Shown in pieces: positions 8,336-18,344 of a DNA stretch of 64,000 bases (its first letter is position 1; each line of letters opens with the position of its first letter). The position numbers and the translations under genes are program-made. Below the pieces are notes generated by a model. It saw only the letters and a program-made list of their open reading frames with translations, was not told the DNA's origin and searched no databases. The DNA comes from JAICKM01 sp050998805 (GTDB lineage: Bacteria; Chloroflexota; Chloroflexia; QHBQ01; JAICKM01): NCBI GenBank assembly GCA_050998805.1, contig JBPCPV010000006.1, positions 80,907-144,906 of the forward strand, given 5' to 3'.

Positions 8336-10053
8336 CAGGGGCGTGTACCCTGTTGCGCCGCGACCAGCGCCCGCAGACTCGGATATTCAACTAGTCGACC
8401 GTTCTCATACCGCAGGAAGAACGGATGCGGCCCCACCCGTAACGGGTCGGCAAGAGCCGCACGTACTTGGGCGGCGTGTTCCTCCAGCTCGTAGCCGGTG
8501 ATCCCCTGGTAGTCTTGGTAGACGAAGCTGGGTGCCTGGGAGAAGCCGGAGTTGAACAGCAGCACGCCCGCGTAGCCGTAGGGCGGGTTCGCCATGTAGA
8601 ATGTAGCCGGCCTCGGCGGGTCCGGGTGCAGCGCCCGGATCTGGCCCAAGATCCCCCGTGCCACTTGCCCCGAAGCGACCCAGCGCGAGTTCTCCTCAAG
8701 CGTGATCCCGCCCCAGACAAGCACGAGCGCGAGCGCAGGCACCAGGAGCAGCGCGGGGCGCGCCTTGCCCGCGGAATAGATTAGCAGCGCAGCCAGCAGG
8801 CAGATGCCCATCGAGGGCACGTAGAACCAGCGCGGCGCGGCTGCGTTGAACGTGACAAGCCCGGTGAGCGGTATCCAGAGCAGAGCGAACAGCGCCGGCA
8901 GCCCCAGCCGCCGGACCGTTATCGCCGCGAAGCCGAGGCAGACGAGGAAGAAAATGACCTTCAGGAGCAGAGGCCAGCTTATCACCCCCTGCGCCGAGTT
9001 CCAGGCACCGAGGCCGATGGCGAGGTAGCCGTTCGCGGAGTTGAGGAGCGTTTCGGGGCTGAGACGGAGGTAGGTGTCGGTGCCGTACATCAGCCGCCCA
9101 TAGCCGGTGCGCGCCAGCTCGAAGCGCAGCAACACATAAGCCGCCGATATGGCGAAGAACGGCGCGTGGTCGCGCGCGAGCCGAGCGAGGCGGCCCGAAG
9201 CCGCCCGGCTCCGCCAGGGCAGAGGTATTCCGACGAGCAGTAGGCCGAACGGTAGGAGCTGCCCCGCCAGCCGCGCCCCCGACGTCTCAGACCCCTCCTG
9301 CTGGATAGACAACACAACCTCCATAAAAGCCGCGAACAGCCCCAACCGCAGCACGCCGCCGACAAGCGCCCGCACGATCACCGGCCGCGACGGTTCGCCA
9401 TTAGCCTCCGGCAGCCGCTCAGGGATAGCCCAATCCACCAACAGCAAGGCCAGGGGCGCGATCAGCCCGGCCTCTTTCCCCATAATCGCCAGCCAGACGC
9501 CGATCCAGGCGAGAGCATAGAGGCCGCGGCTCTCCCGGCCCCCGACGCTCCAGCGGGCGATGGCCCAAGCAGCCAGGAACAGCCCGACCCCGAAGGCGAC
9601 ATCCGCCCTGCCGCCTGTCCAGGTGACTGTTTCGGGGTGTGACGGGTGGACCGCGAAGAAGGCCCCCGCGAGCAACGGCACCCAGGTTCGCGCCCGCAGA
9701 TCGTCCGGACACCAGCCCTTCGCCAGCTCGCGCACCAACAGCACGACGAACAGCGTGTTCAGCAGGTACAGCAGGAGGCCCGTCAGGTGCCATCCGAGGG
9801 GGACGACCCCGAACAGGCTGTAGTCAAACGCCCAGGTGAGCCAATTGGCAGGTCGGTAGGCGGCCCGCCCGATCGTCGGGTTGAAGAAGTTCAGCACCGT
9901 GTCGAGCGTCTTCGGCACCACGTAGTTGTAGTCATCGCCCACCCAGAAGGCGTTGAGCGCATTCAGGTAGGGCAGCATTGCGAGCGCCAGGACAGCAATC
10001 AGCCCGTAGCGGAATGCCGGAGAGGATGCCGGCCGGACGTCATTTGCGCTCAT
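8335..10053 (-). CDS. GT-C type membrane glycosyltransferase-like protein (PMT/TMTC-like)
   Basis: This 572-residue protein has about ten or more hydrophobic helices. Near the N-terminus FWVGDDYNYV carries the DD pair typical of the first periplasmic loop of GT-C enzymes. It is followed by YRPANWLTWAFDYSLFG and HPSHPETVTWTGGRAD, matching the O-mannosyltransferase-like (TMTC/PMT_2) pattern. Such enzymes use polyprenyl-phosphate sugars at the outer face of the membrane; donor and acceptor are unknown here. Its start overlaps the end of the next upstream gene by 14 bases, implying an operon with 10040-11605. Confidence 0.75.
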   Translation of the reverse strand: MSANDVRPASSPAFRYGLIAVLALAMLPYLNALNAFWVGDDYNYVVPKTLDTVLNFFNPTIGRAAYRPANWLTWAFDYSLFGVVPLGWHLTGLLLYLLNTLFVVLLVRELAKGWCPDDLRARTWVPLLAGAFFAVHPSHPETVTWTGGRADVAFGVGLFLAAWAIARWSVGGRESRGLYALAWIGVWLAIMGKEAGLIAPLALLLVDWAIPERLPEANGEPSRPVIVRALVGGVLRLGLFAAFMEVVLSIQQEGSETSGARLAGQLLPFGLLLVGIPLPWRSRAASGRLARLARDHAPFFAISAAYVLLRFELARTGYGRLMYGTDTYLRLSPETLLNSANGYLAIGLGAWNSAQGVISWPLLLKVIFFLVCLGFAAITVRRLGLPALFALLWIPLTGLVTFNAAAPRWFYVPSMGICLLAALLIYSAGKARPALLLVPALALVLVWGGITLEENSRWVASGQVARGILGQIRALHPDPPRPATFYMANPPYGYAGVLLFNSGFSQAPSFVYQDYQGITGYELEEHAAQVRAALADPLRVGPHPFFLRYENGRLVEYPSLRALVAAQQGTRP

Positions 10054-11605
10054 AGATCACCATCGGCGAGCAGTTCGTGGCGAGTTCGACACATCGGGCG
10101 TTCTCGAATGTCTGCACCGGCCTATAATGATCCGTGAACCAGGTGTCGCCGGGGGGGAAGAACTGCACGAGCAGGGGCGGGTGCATGACGATGTAGTCGG
10201 GCTGGTAGTGGCGGGGTGCCCAGCCCCCGTCGTTGCGGGCAAGGTGTTGGGCTACATCCGGCTGGAGCAGCCCGTAGAAATCAATCACCCGCCTCTCGGC
10301 ATAATAGCCCATCACGCCGACTTCGAGCATCCCGACACTCGCGCCGGCGGGCGTGTTCTGCTTCAGCCAGCGCCCAACCTGCTCGTCAATCACCGCCCGC
10401 GGCTGGGGTAACCGCTGATACAGCCCTGCGCCGGTGACGAAGAAGCCGGCGGCTATGGCGATGCCGAGGATGAGGGGCGCGAAGGGCGTATTGCGGAGTG
10501 CGGAGTGCGGAGTGCGGAGTGCGTGTCTCGGTATAGAGGCAAGGGCAACTCCGAACCAGTGCGCGCCCAGCATTGTGAGCAGTAGGAGGGCGGGCGCTAG
10601 CGGAGTGTAGTAGTTTTGGTAGCGGGTGACGCCGAGCAGGATGTAGCCGACGGTATAGAGGCCCCCCCAGAGCACCGTCGGCGCTGCCCAGCGGTCGCCG
10701 TTGCGTGGGAAGACCAGCAGCAGGCCGAGCAGCGCAAGGGGCGGGATCAGCCAGTAGACTGGGTTCTGCCCGGCGTAGGCCATCCACCAGATACCGATGC
10801 CGGGTCCGAATAGCGGCGCGTTCGGAAGTTCCCCCTGCGCGATCTTGGCGCTCAACGTCGCGGGCGCGAGGCTGCCGTAGTAGAGTGCGGAGAAGAAGTA
10901 CCACGGCAGACTGATCGTCGCGTAGACCGCTAGCGCCCGGAGTGCGCGCCCCCGTCCGGCGCGCAGGCCCCCGGTCAGCAGCCAGTGCAGGCCGAGCGCG
11001 ACAGCCACGAGCGCGCCATCGCCCCGGTTGAGCACGGCGAGCGCAGCGAGCGCAGCGGCCAGATTGAGACGCCCCTGGTCGTATGCGAGGAACACCCCGA
11101 AGATCAGCGCGACGTGCAGGATAGATTCCGAGCTGTAGACAGCGGCGGTCAACGGGTTGAGTATGTAGAGGGCCGCGAGCATCAGCCCCGCGACCGCCTT
11201 GCCGTGGCGGGCGAGCAGCGCGTAGAGCGCCATCGCCCCGCCGAACAGCGCGGCCAGGCTGAGGATGTGGCTCGTGGTCGGCAGATCCGGCCAGACAACC
11301 CCCGCAGCCACCAGCAGCAGTGTGTAGAGCGGAGTAGTCGTGCTCAAGACGCGCTCTCCGAGGTTGAACACCATGCCGTGACCGGCCAGCAGGTTCTGCG
11401 AGTAGCGGTATGTGATGTAGCTGTCGTCGGGCAGGAAGCTGTCGTAGGCGAGCGCGAAGCCGAAGCAGAGCAGAGCTATCGCCGCAGGCACCGCCCATGC
11501 GCGAGGGCTACGTCGGCCCAGGTATGTCGCGAGTGCCGCACAGGCCGACAGGAGGATCACGGCAGCGAATATAGTGCCGGAACCTGGTGTCGGTGGGCTA
11601 GGCAT
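10040..11605 (-). CDS. GT-C type multi-pass membrane protein, repeat-invaded
   Basis: This 521-residue protein has many transmembrane helices. An early FLPDDSYITYRYSQNLL segment with an Asp-Asp pair is typical of GT-C glycosyltransferases. It contains an in-frame tract of tandem TGCGGAG units (10491-10523), which encodes HALRTPHSALRN between two predicted helices. The frame is preserved and the helices on both sides look normal. Sugar donor and acceptor are unknown. It lies upstream of, and overlaps, a second GT-C gene. Confidence 0.7.
   Translation of the reverse strand: MPSPPTPGSGTIFAAVILLSACAALATYLGRRSPRAWAVPAAIALLCFGFALAYDSFLPDDSYITYRYSQNLLAGHGMVFNLGERVLSTTTPLYTLLLVAAGVVWPDLPTTSHILSLAALFGGAMALYALLARHGKAVAGLMLAALYILNPLTAAVYSSESILHVALIFGVFLAYDQGRLNLAAALAALAVLNRGDGALVAVALGLHWLLTGGLRAGRGRALRALAVYATISLPWYFFSALYYGSLAPATLSAKIAQGELPNAPLFGPGIGIWWMAYAGQNPVYWLIPPLALLGLLLVFPRNGDRWAAPTVLWGGLYTVGYILLGVTRYQNYYTPLAPALLLLTMLGAHWFGVALASIPRHALRTPHSALRNTPFAPLILGIAIAAGFFVTGAGLYQRLPQPRAVIDEQVGRWLKQNTPAGASVGMLEVGVMGYYAERRVIDFYGLLQPDVAQHLARNDGGWAPRHYQPDYIVMHPPLLVQFFPPGDTWFTDHYRPVQTFENARCVELATNCSPMVIYERK
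10491..10523. repeat. Tandem 7-base repeat inside a gene (ACTCCGC family)
   Basis: Four to five units of TGCGGAG (complement CTCCGCA) sit in frame in a loop of the GT-C gene. The same unit occurs at 18372-18427, 19084-19120 and 49371-49409. Confidence 0.85.
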
Positions 11606-11696
11606 CCTGTCTCCTCAAGATGCAGTCACGCGCGGATCGCATCGGATAAGCTGCACCATGCTACCACAGCCCCGCCGGTTGGTCAACCCGCGCGGC

Positions 11697-13181
11697 TCAG
11701 GGAAAGGAACGGGCCAACCATTGCAGAGGCTCAACGGCCGCGCCCGCCACATGGACCTCCCAGTGCAAATGGGGTCCGGTGGTCGCAGCCCCGGTGCTGT
11801 CGCTAAGGGCGATCACGTCGCCCGCCTGGACCTGCTGCCCCAGATGCACCCGGAACTCCGCCAGGTGCGCGTAGAGTGAGAAGACGCCACCGCCGTGGTC
11901 GAGGACAAGGGTGTTGCCGCGCTCTGCCAGGTACTGAGTCAGGACAACAGTGCCCGGTGCCGGGGCGTGGACCGGTGTATCGCTGTCTGCCGCGAGGTCC
12001 ACCCCGCCATGGATGACCGACACCGGCGCGGTACCGTAGGCCCGCCGCTCGCCGAAGGCCGAGTTGACCTCCAACACGCCGGCAAGAGGCTGCTTCCAGA
12101 TACCTGTCCAGCGCGGCGGCCCGCTGCGGCCTGCAAACGTGGCGACTAGCACATCTTCCTCATGGGAGATTGCGGCGGGCGGCGGGCGCGGGCCGGGATA
12201 AGGGTACGAGGGCGTACGCAGCAGCGGAAATGGATAATCCACAACGGATACCGTGCGCTCAATATGCGATGCGGCCCCGCCCAATGTCTGGACCGTCAAG
12301 GCGAGCGCGATGGGCGATGGGGCTAGCGCAGGCTCGGTGCCGCCCGGTGCCCAAGCCTCCTGCCATGTGCCGCCCGCAGTGCTGAGAGGCAGGCAGCAGG
12401 CGAAGGTGAGCGGCTTGCCCGCAAGCGTGCCTGTCACGCTGCCCCCGGCCGGGACCGGCACCTTGATCAGGAGCGTGTGCCCGAGTTGCACCGCAGGTGG
12501 CTCCAGCACGACTGGCTGGACGCTGCCGGAAGGTGCCAAAAGCGCGCCCAACGGCGTGGATAGCACGCCATAACCGGTGCCCGCCAGTTCGGGGTGCCAT
12601 TCGAGTCTGGCCCGCTCGAAGTATTGTGCAGTACGCCCATCCTCGGTTGTTTCTTCCGAGAGCGGATAGCCGAAGATAGGCAGGCCGCCCTCGGCATCCC
12701 AGAAGCGCAGGATCTCGCCTTGTACGCTGTGGCCCGTAGCAGCAAAATATCGGTGGCCGGGGTTGGACGGGAACGGCACCGGCAGCGGCAGGACGCGCGT
12801 GCCGAGCAACTCGGCACCGAGCCGCCCGATAGTGATCTGGCGGCCGGGCGGCCAGTCCGGATGCCATTCCAGCCGTGCGCGCTCAAAGTATTGGACGGTG
12901 AGGCCAGGACGACTGAGTTCGCCAGTCACCGGGGCACCGAAAAGTAGGGCACCGTCGTGCTGCTGCCAGAAAGCCGCGAACCCACCACCGAGGGTCGGGG
13001 CCGCGGCTGGCGAGGGTGTGATTGCTGTAGCGACCGGCACAGGGCCACGGGCAGCGACGAGCAGCAGGGCAAGCAGTGGGAGGGCCAGCCAGAGGCGCGC
13101 TGGACGGCGACATGCGACTCGGCGCACTGCCTGCTCCGCCGGGACAGTTGCGGCGGGTAGGGCTTTCGGTAAGTTCAGCAC
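11697..13181 (-). CDS. Secreted M23 metallopeptidase with N-terminal repeat modules
   Basis: This 494-residue protein begins with a basic segment and a hydrophobic signal/anchor (about 29-45). Two modules follow (about 70-210) sharing the pattern FxxxWxxxGGLPIFGYPLSEE and QYFERARLEWHPE, also present in the gene at 30695. The C-terminal M23/LytM domain has the zinc ligands H391, D395 and H473 (HGGVD and HLHW). M23 enzymes cleave peptidoglycan cross-bridges or act as amidase activators outside the cell. The GTG start at 13181 follows GAAAGGAACACGCC, and a TATAAT lies at 13261-13266 on the minus strand. Confidence 0.88.
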   Translation of the reverse strand: MLNLPKALPAATVPAEQAVRRVACRRPARLWLALPLLALLLVAARGPVPVATAITPSPAAAPTLGGGFAAFWQQHDGALLFGAPVTGELSRPGLTVQYFERARLEWHPDWPPGRQITIGRLGAELLGTRVLPLPVPFPSNPGHRYFAATGHSVQGEILRFWDAEGGLPIFGYPLSEETTEDGRTAQYFERARLEWHPELAGTGYGVLSTPLGALLAPSGSVQPVVLEPPAVQLGHTLLIKVPVPAGGSVTGTLAGKPLTFACCLPLSTAGGTWQEAWAPGGTEPALAPSPIALALTVQTLGGAASHIERTVSVVDYPFPLLRTPSYPYPGPRPPPAAISHEEDVLVATFAGRSGPPRWTGIWKQPLAGVLEVNSAFGERRAYGTAPVSVIHGGVDLAADSDTPVHAPAPGTVVLTQYLAERGNTLVLDHGGGVFSLYAHLAEFRVHLGQQVQAGDVIALSDSTGAATTGPHLHWEVHVAGAAVEPLQWLARSFP

Positions 13182-13287
13182 GGCGTGTTCCTTTCGTTGG
13201 TCATCAGTCGCCGCAGCCGTTCATGGCGTTCTCAATGGCAACCAACATGCTTCGCTGACTATTATACCACTAAACAGGTGCTCCCTG

Positions 13288-13992
13288 TCAGGCACACCGC
13301 CTCCCCAGCCCGCACAGGAAGTACGTCTCCGTCTGCCGCACTGCAACCTCCAGGCCCGCCTCCCGGCAATGGGCGACCAGTTCCGCAGGCTCGAAGAAGT
13401 TCTTGACTAGCTCGAACTCGCGCCCGTCGTTCAAGCGCCGGGTCATCACCTGCGTGTCTGCCGCAGGCAGCCGGTGATCGGCTGCTGTGCTGGTCGGCTC
13501 GCGGAGGCCGTCCACGAAGAAGACCTTGCCGCCTGGCCGGAGCGCAGCCGCAACCAGCGATAGGAAGGCAGGTAGGCGCTCGCGCGGGATATGGGAGAGC
13601 CAGAAGCCGAAGCAGACCGCATCGTATGTGCGGGTGGGTCGCCACTCCCAGAGATCCGCCTGCACGTAGCTCACCCGATTGTCGGCTACCTTACTACGGG
13701 TGACAGCGATCATTTCGGGAGAGGCATCAACGGCAGTGACTGTCGCGGCAGTGCGGACAAGTCGCTCGGTCCAGATGCCCGTGCCGGGAGCGAGTTCGAG
13801 CACGTCGCCGCTGACATGTAGCGCGTCGAGGGCCGCGAACACCTCGGCGACCTCGGCGAACCAACGGGCATTGGCATCGGGGCCACGATCGTAGCGGCCC
13901 TGCCGGTAAAACCACTCGTCGTATTCCGCCGCCCGCGCCCGGTAATAGTCCACCATCTCCGCCAATGTCTTCTCAGGCACCCCGTCCCTCAT
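13288..13992 (-). CDS. SAM-dependent methyltransferase (class I)
   Basis: This 234-residue protein has the SAM-binding motif I VLELAPGTGIWT (64-75), an acidic VDASPEM motif II, YVQADLWEW, and LRPGGKVFFVDG. It is of the Methyltransf_25/11 type and the methyl acceptor is unknown. An SD-like GGGGGAGAAG precedes the ATG at 13992, with TATAAT at 14038-14043 on the minus strand. It is divergent from the radical SAM operon. Confidence 0.85.
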   Translation of the reverse strand: MRDGVPEKTLAEMVDYYRARAAEYDEWFYRQGRYDRGPDANARWFAEVAEVFAALDALHVSGDVLELAPGTGIWTERLVRTAATVTAVDASPEMIAVTRSKVADNRVSYVQADLWEWRPTRTYDAVCFGFWLSHIPRERLPAFLSLVAAALRPGGKVFFVDGLREPTSTAADHRLPAADTQVMTRRLNDGREFELVKNFFEPAELVAHCREAGLEVAVRQTETYFLCGLGRRCA

Positions 13993-14078
13993 CTTCTCCC
14001 CCCGCCTCCATGAAATTGTGCAAAGGTCACACCGGACATTATATCACAGGCCGATCTCCAGAACGAACGCGCGGGCGC

Positions 14079-14107
14079 TTGACCCGGCGGGCCAAAAAGG
14101 GTATTAT
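14079..14107 (+). promoter_or_regulatory. Promoter of the radical SAM/glycan operon
   Basis: TTGACC (14079-14084) and TATTAT (14102-14107) are separated by 17 bases. Transcription would start about 45 bases before the ATG at 14159. The methyltransferase -10 box lies on the other strand at 14038-14043. Confidence 0.65.
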
Positions 14108-14158
14108 CTGATGGGACAGACCAGAATAGACAGTATACTTTGCCGGGAGTAGCAGCCG

Positions 14159-15622
14159 ATGATCATCCTATACAATCCCCGCTCTGCCGAGACCAAGCAA
14201 CGGCTGCCGATTTCGGTGCTGGCACTGGCGGCAGTCTTCGAGGGCAAGTACCCCTGGAAGCTGGTGGACGGCAACTTGGACGCCGACGCCGGAGCGACCA
14301 TCGAGCGGATGATCGAGGACGACCCAAGCATCCGCTACCTGCTGGTGACCGCGATGCCCGGCCCCCAACTCAGCCGCGCGGTACCGCATACGCGCGCCGT
14401 CAAGTCGCGCTTCCCCCATGTAACGACGATCTGGGGGGGCTACTTCCCGTCGAGCCACACCGATGTAGTGATGGGCGACTCGGCGATTGACTTCGCGGTT
14501 CGCAACCAGGGCGAGTTGACGATCCTCGAGCTGATCGACGCGCTCGAAAAGGGCGGGCCGCTCGACGCCGTCAAGGGAATCAGCCGCCGCGTGGACGGCA
14601 ATATCGTGCATAACCCCGCGCGCGCGCTGGCCGACCCGAACCAGTTCCCGGTGCTTCCTTACGAAAAGGTGGACGTTGGCCGCTATATTGCACGCACGAT
14701 GCTCGGCGGGCGCACGATCTCGTATAACTCGAGCATGGGCTGCCCGTTCGACTGCTCCTTCTGCGCGGTCACGAAGGTATATTGGGCGCGCTGGTTGCCG
14801 GAAAAGGCCGAGCGCACGGTCGGCACGATCCTCCGGCTCCAGGAAAAGTACGGCATCAACGGCCTCGAGTTCCACGACAGCAACTTCTTCACTTCGGAGA
14901 AGCGGGTCGCCGCCTTTGGCGAAGGGCTGAAGGGGCGGGGCTTCGGCTGGTGGGCTGAGGGTACGATCGACACGATCATGCGCTACGACGACCGCACCTG
15001 GGATCTGATGCGGGACTCCGGCTGCCGGATGATCTTCATGGGCGCGGAGTCCGGCTCCGAAACGACGCTGAAAGCAATGAACAAGGGGCCACTGACCCCT
15101 GAGACGACGCTCGAAATGGCGAAGAAGGCCAAGGCGTGGGGGATCATCCCCGAGTTTTCGTTCGTGCTCGGCAACCCCCCGGACCCCGAAGCCGACATCA
15201 TGGAGAACATCGGCTTCATCCGCAAGATCAAGCAGCTAAATCCAGCGAGCGAGATCATCCTCTACCTGTACACGCCGACGCCAGGCGGCAGCATGTACGA
15301 GCAGGCGGTCGCGCAAGGCTTCCACTACCCTGAGACGCTCGACGGCTGGATCACCGAGGAGGGCATCTCTTTCACGAAGCGCCGCAACCCGCACACGCCC
15401 TGGGTCAAGCCCGAGCACATCGCCCTGCTCGCCGACTTCGAGACCGTGCTTGGTGCCCGCTATCCGACCGCGACCGACCTCAAGATCCTGCCGTGGCATC
15501 GGCAAGTCTTGCGGACGCTCGGCGGCTGGCGCTACCGCTTCGGCATATATGGCTTCCCCGTCGAGCTGCGCGCCATGTTCAAGTACATCTCATACCGTCG
15601 GCCCGAGTTAGAAGGACTGTAG
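14159..15622 (+). CDS. B12-binding-type radical SAM protein
   Basis: This 487-residue protein has an N-terminal Rossmann-like region (1-150) resembling the cobalamin-binding domain, with IWGGYFPSS and the conserved GELTILELI loop. The radical SAM cluster motif C195-x3-C199-x2-C202 follows, then the TIM-barrel strands (GLEFHDSNFFTS, MIFMGAESGS). Relatives such as BchE-like and HpnP/HpnJ-like enzymes modify lipids, pigments or antibiotics; the substrate is unknown here. The ATG follows GGGAGTAGCAGCCG. It leads a forward run with a second radical SAM gene 3 bases downstream. Confidence 0.85.
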   Translation: MIILYNPRSAETKQRLPISVLALAAVFEGKYPWKLVDGNLDADAGATIERMIEDDPSIRYLLVTAMPGPQLSRAVPHTRAVKSRFPHVTTIWGGYFPSSHTDVVMGDSAIDFAVRNQGELTILELIDALEKGGPLDAVKGISRRVDGNIVHNPARALADPNQFPVLPYEKVDVGRYIARTMLGGRTISYNSSMGCPFDCSFCAVTKVYWARWLPEKAERTVGTILRLQEKYGINGLEFHDSNFFTSEKRVAAFGEGLKGRGFGWWAEGTIDTIMRYDDRTWDLMRDSGCRMIFMGAESGSETTLKAMNKGPLTPETTLEMAKKAKAWGIIPEFSFVLGNPPDPEADIMENIGFIRKIKQLNPASEIILYLYTPTPGGSMYEQAVAQGFHYPETLDGWITEEGISFTKRRNPHTPWVKPEHIALLADFETVLGARYPTATDLKILPWHRQVLRTLGGWRYRFGIYGFPVELRAMFKYISYRRPELEGL

Positions 15623-15625
15623 GAC

Positions 15626-17113
15626 ATGACCCAGGTTCTGCTCGGACAGTCGTATTACCTCCACTTCGACGCAAAGCAGCGGGAGGCGATGATGCCGTAT
15701 CCACCGCTCGGCACTCTCTACGCCGTGAGCTACCTGCGGGAACGGGGCTATGAGGTTGGGCTGTTCGACGCCATGCTGGCGGAAGGGGAACATGAGTGGG
15801 CCGAGGCCGTCGCCAGGGAGAGGCCGCGCTTCGCGGTGATCTATGAGGACAGTTTCAACTACCTGAGCAAGATGTGCCTGACGCGGATGCGCGAGGCAGC
15901 CTTCAAGATGACCGCCGCAGCGAAAGAGGCCGGGGGGATGGTGATCATCTCCGGCTCGGACGCGACCGACCAGCAGGAACTCTATTTCGCGGCCGGTGCC
16001 GACGCGATCATCGTCGGCGAGGGCGAGGCGACGCTGGCCCAGTTGCTCGACCGGCTGACGGGGCGGGACGCCGGCGACCCGCGGGCCATCGTCGGCGTTT
16101 CATGGCCTGAGCAGCGGACGATGGTCAAGCGAGACTTCATCCGCGCACTCGACGAACTCCCCTTCCCGGCCTGGGATCTGGTGGACATCCCGAAGTACCG
16201 GCGGATCTGGCTGGAGCGGCATGGCTACTACTCGATGAACATGGTGACGACGCGGGGCTGCCCGTACCACTGCAACTGGTGCGCGAAGCCGATCTACGGC
16301 CAGCGTTACAACGTCCGCAGCCCCGAAAACGTCGCCGCCGAGCTGCTCTGGCTCAAAGAAACTCATCATCCCGACCACATCTGGTTCGCCGACGACATCT
16401 TCGGCCTCAAGCCGAACTGGATCGAGCGATACGGTGCCGAAGTCGAGAGGCTGGGCGCGAAGGTGCCGTTCAAATGCCTACTGCGCGCAGACCTGATCAA
16501 AGACAGCGTGGTGGAGGGACTGAGGCGGGCGGGCTGCCGGATCGTTTGGGTGGGCGCAGAAAGCGGCGCGCAGCATGTCCTCGACGCGATGGACAAGGGC
16601 ACGACAGTTGAGCAGATATACACCGCCGCGAAGAAGCTGCACGCCGCCGGTATACAGATCGCGTTCTTCCTGCAATTCGGCTATCCCGGCGAGACGCGGG
16701 CTGACATCGAGAAGACGATCAAGATGGTCCGCGACTGCAATCCCGACGACATCGGCATATCGGTCTCCTACCCCCTGCCCGGCACCAAGTTCCACGAGCA
16801 GGTGCGCCGGCAGATGGGCGAGAAGCAGAACTGGGTGGACAGCAACGACCTCGAAATGATGTTCCAGGGAGCGTATACGACCGAGTTCTACCGCGTGCTG
16901 CACCAGGTGATACACCACGAGTTCCGAATGCGGAAAGCGGCGGGGCGGATGGGCCGTGCGCTGGTCCGCCCCTGGACGCTGCGCCCCAGCCACCTGCGCG
17001 ACGCTCTCTCCCTCCCCCGGCACTGGGCGGGGCTACAGAGCCGCCGCCGAGAGCTGAACGCGCTCGAAAAGGTGAAGCGGTCCGAGATCACACCCTTGCA
17101 GCCGGCGGGCTAA
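15626..17113 (+). CDS. B12-binding-type radical SAM protein, second copy
   Basis: This 495-residue protein has an N-terminal B12-binding-like domain that begins with PPLGTLYAVSYLRERGYEV and includes IIVGEGEATLAQLLD. The canonical C212-x3-C216-x2-C219 follows, then HIWFADDIFGLKP, and a long C-terminal extension. It resembles the hopanoid/BchE-type class. The tight spacing after the first radical SAM gene and the following glycosyltransferase suggest one pathway that modifies a surface lipid or glycan. The two proteins are not close copies of each other. Confidence 0.85.
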   Translation: MTQVLLGQSYYLHFDAKQREAMMPYPPLGTLYAVSYLRERGYEVGLFDAMLAEGEHEWAEAVARERPRFAVIYEDSFNYLSKMCLTRMREAAFKMTAAAKEAGGMVIISGSDATDQQELYFAAGADAIIVGEGEATLAQLLDRLTGRDAGDPRAIVGVSWPEQRTMVKRDFIRALDELPFPAWDLVDIPKYRRIWLERHGYYSMNMVTTRGCPYHCNWCAKPIYGQRYNVRSPENVAAELLWLKETHHPDHIWFADDIFGLKPNWIERYGAEVERLGAKVPFKCLLRADLIKDSVVEGLRRAGCRIVWVGAESGAQHVLDAMDKGTTVEQIYTAAKKLHAAGIQIAFFLQFGYPGETRADIEKTIKMVRDCNPDDIGISVSYPLPGTKFHEQVRRQMGEKQNWVDSNDLEMMFQGAYTTEFYRVLHQVIHHEFRMRKAAGRMGRALVRPWTLRPSHLRDALSLPRHWAGLQSRRRELNALEKVKRSEITPLQPAG

Positions 17114-17120
17114 CCGCAGT

Positions 17121-18344
17121 ATGCTGCGCGTTCTTTACGTCAACTCCTCGGCGGAACTCCTCGGCGGTGCCGAACGCTGCCTTATGGCGATGGTCGGCGG
17201 CCTCGGCGGACGTTACGCGCAGATAGTCGCCCTGCCTCGGCGTGGGCCGCTCGCCGGGGAGCTGGAGCGTCGGGGCGCAAAGGTCTATACGTTGGGATTC
17301 GGCGTGCCGCGCAGCCGCCGTGAGATAAGCACGCCGACTGCCGCGCTGCGGATCGCCGGCATCCTGCCGGGGGCGTTACGCCTTGCGCGGCTGATCGCGC
17401 ACGAGCGGATCGACCTGGTGCATACGAACACCAGCGTGCCGCTTGCCGGTGCCTTCGCCGCCCGGCTCATGCGCCGGCCCCACATCTGGCATGTGCGCGA
17501 GGTTCTGGACCGCCCCCGGCCAATCGCCCCGGCGCTGCGCTCTCTGATCCCGCGCCTATCGGATCGAGTCGTCTGCATCAGCGAGACCACGCGCGCCCCG
17601 TTTACCGGCCTCCCGCCCGCGCTCGCCCGCCGGTTTGTGGTGATGCACGACGGCATCGAGATCCCGCCTCCCCGTACCGCCACCGTCCCGGCGGCTCCCC
17701 CCTCCCCCTGTATCGCTGCCGTACCGGCGGCACCCACCACTCAAAACTCAAAACCCAAAACCCAAAACCCAAACCTCGTCGGCATGATCGCTCGTGTGAC
17801 GCCGTGGAAGGGGCACGCGCTCTTCCTGGACGCAGCCGCACGGGTGGCGGCTGCGGTGCCCGACGCACGTTTCGTGATCGTCGGCGGCTGTCCGCCCGCC
17901 TATGCCGACCTACAGGCTGGGTTCGAGGCCCGCGCCGCCTCTCCGGATCTCGCGGGCCGCGTCTGCTTCACAGGGCAGGTGGAGCTGGCTGAGGTACGGG
18001 CGCTGCTTGGACGGATGGTGGTCTTGGTCCACCCCACGGGGCAGCCGGAGCCTCTCGGCCTGGTGATGCTCGAAGCTATGGCATCCGGCTGCCCCGTGGT
18101 CGCCACGGCCCACGGCGGCGCGCTCGAAATCATCAGCGACGGCACCGACGGCCTCCTCGCCCCGCCCGATGCCGACTCCCTCGCCTCAGCCGTCCTCCGC
18201 CTGCTCTCAGACCCCCCGCTCCGCGCCCGCCTCGCCGCCGCCGCCCGCACAAAGGTCGAAGCCGAATACTCGCTCGACACAAACATGCAACGCCTCGCCG
18301 CGCTCTACGACTGCGTTGCAAACGCGAGGGAGCACTCATGCTAG
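17121..18344 (+). CDS. Glycosyltransferase family 4, with an inserted repeat peptide
   Basis: This 407-residue GT-B enzyme has an N-terminal acceptor domain with a GGAERCL motif and a C-terminal nucleotide-sugar domain with GMIARVTPWKGH, then PEPLGLVMLEAMASGCPVVAT carrying the catalytic E-x7-E pattern. Between the domains, residues 205-219 (PTTQNSKPKTQNPN) come from a tandem AACCCAA-type repeat. Since the inter-domain linker tolerates it, the enzyme is probably active. Transfer is likely to a lipid-linked glycan in the cytoplasm. Its end overlaps the next gene by 7 bases. Confidence 0.88.
   Translation: MLRVLYVNSSAELLGGAERCLMAMVGGLGGRYAQIVALPRRGPLAGELERRGAKVYTLGFGVPRSRREISTPTAALRIAGILPGALRLARLIAHERIDLVHTNTSVPLAGAFAARLMRRPHIWHVREVLDRPRPIAPALRSLIPRLSDRVVCISETTRAPFTGLPPALARRFVVMHDGIEIPPPRTATVPAAPPSPCIAAVPAAPTTQNSKPKTQNPNLVGMIARVTPWKGHALFLDAAARVAAAVPDARFVIVGGCPPAYADLQAGFEARAASPDLAGRVCFTGQVELAEVRALLGRMVVLVHPTGQPEPLGLVMLEAMASGCPVVATAHGGALEIISDGTDGLLAPPDADSLASAVLRLLSDPPLRARLAAAARTKVEAEYSLDTNMQRLAALYDCVANAREHSC
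17739..17774. repeat. Tandem AAACCCA/AAACTCA repeat inside a gene
   Basis: Five 7-base units of AAAACTC or AAAACCC encode the linker of the GT4 enzyme in frame. A shorter version is at 2752-2771. Confidence 0.85.
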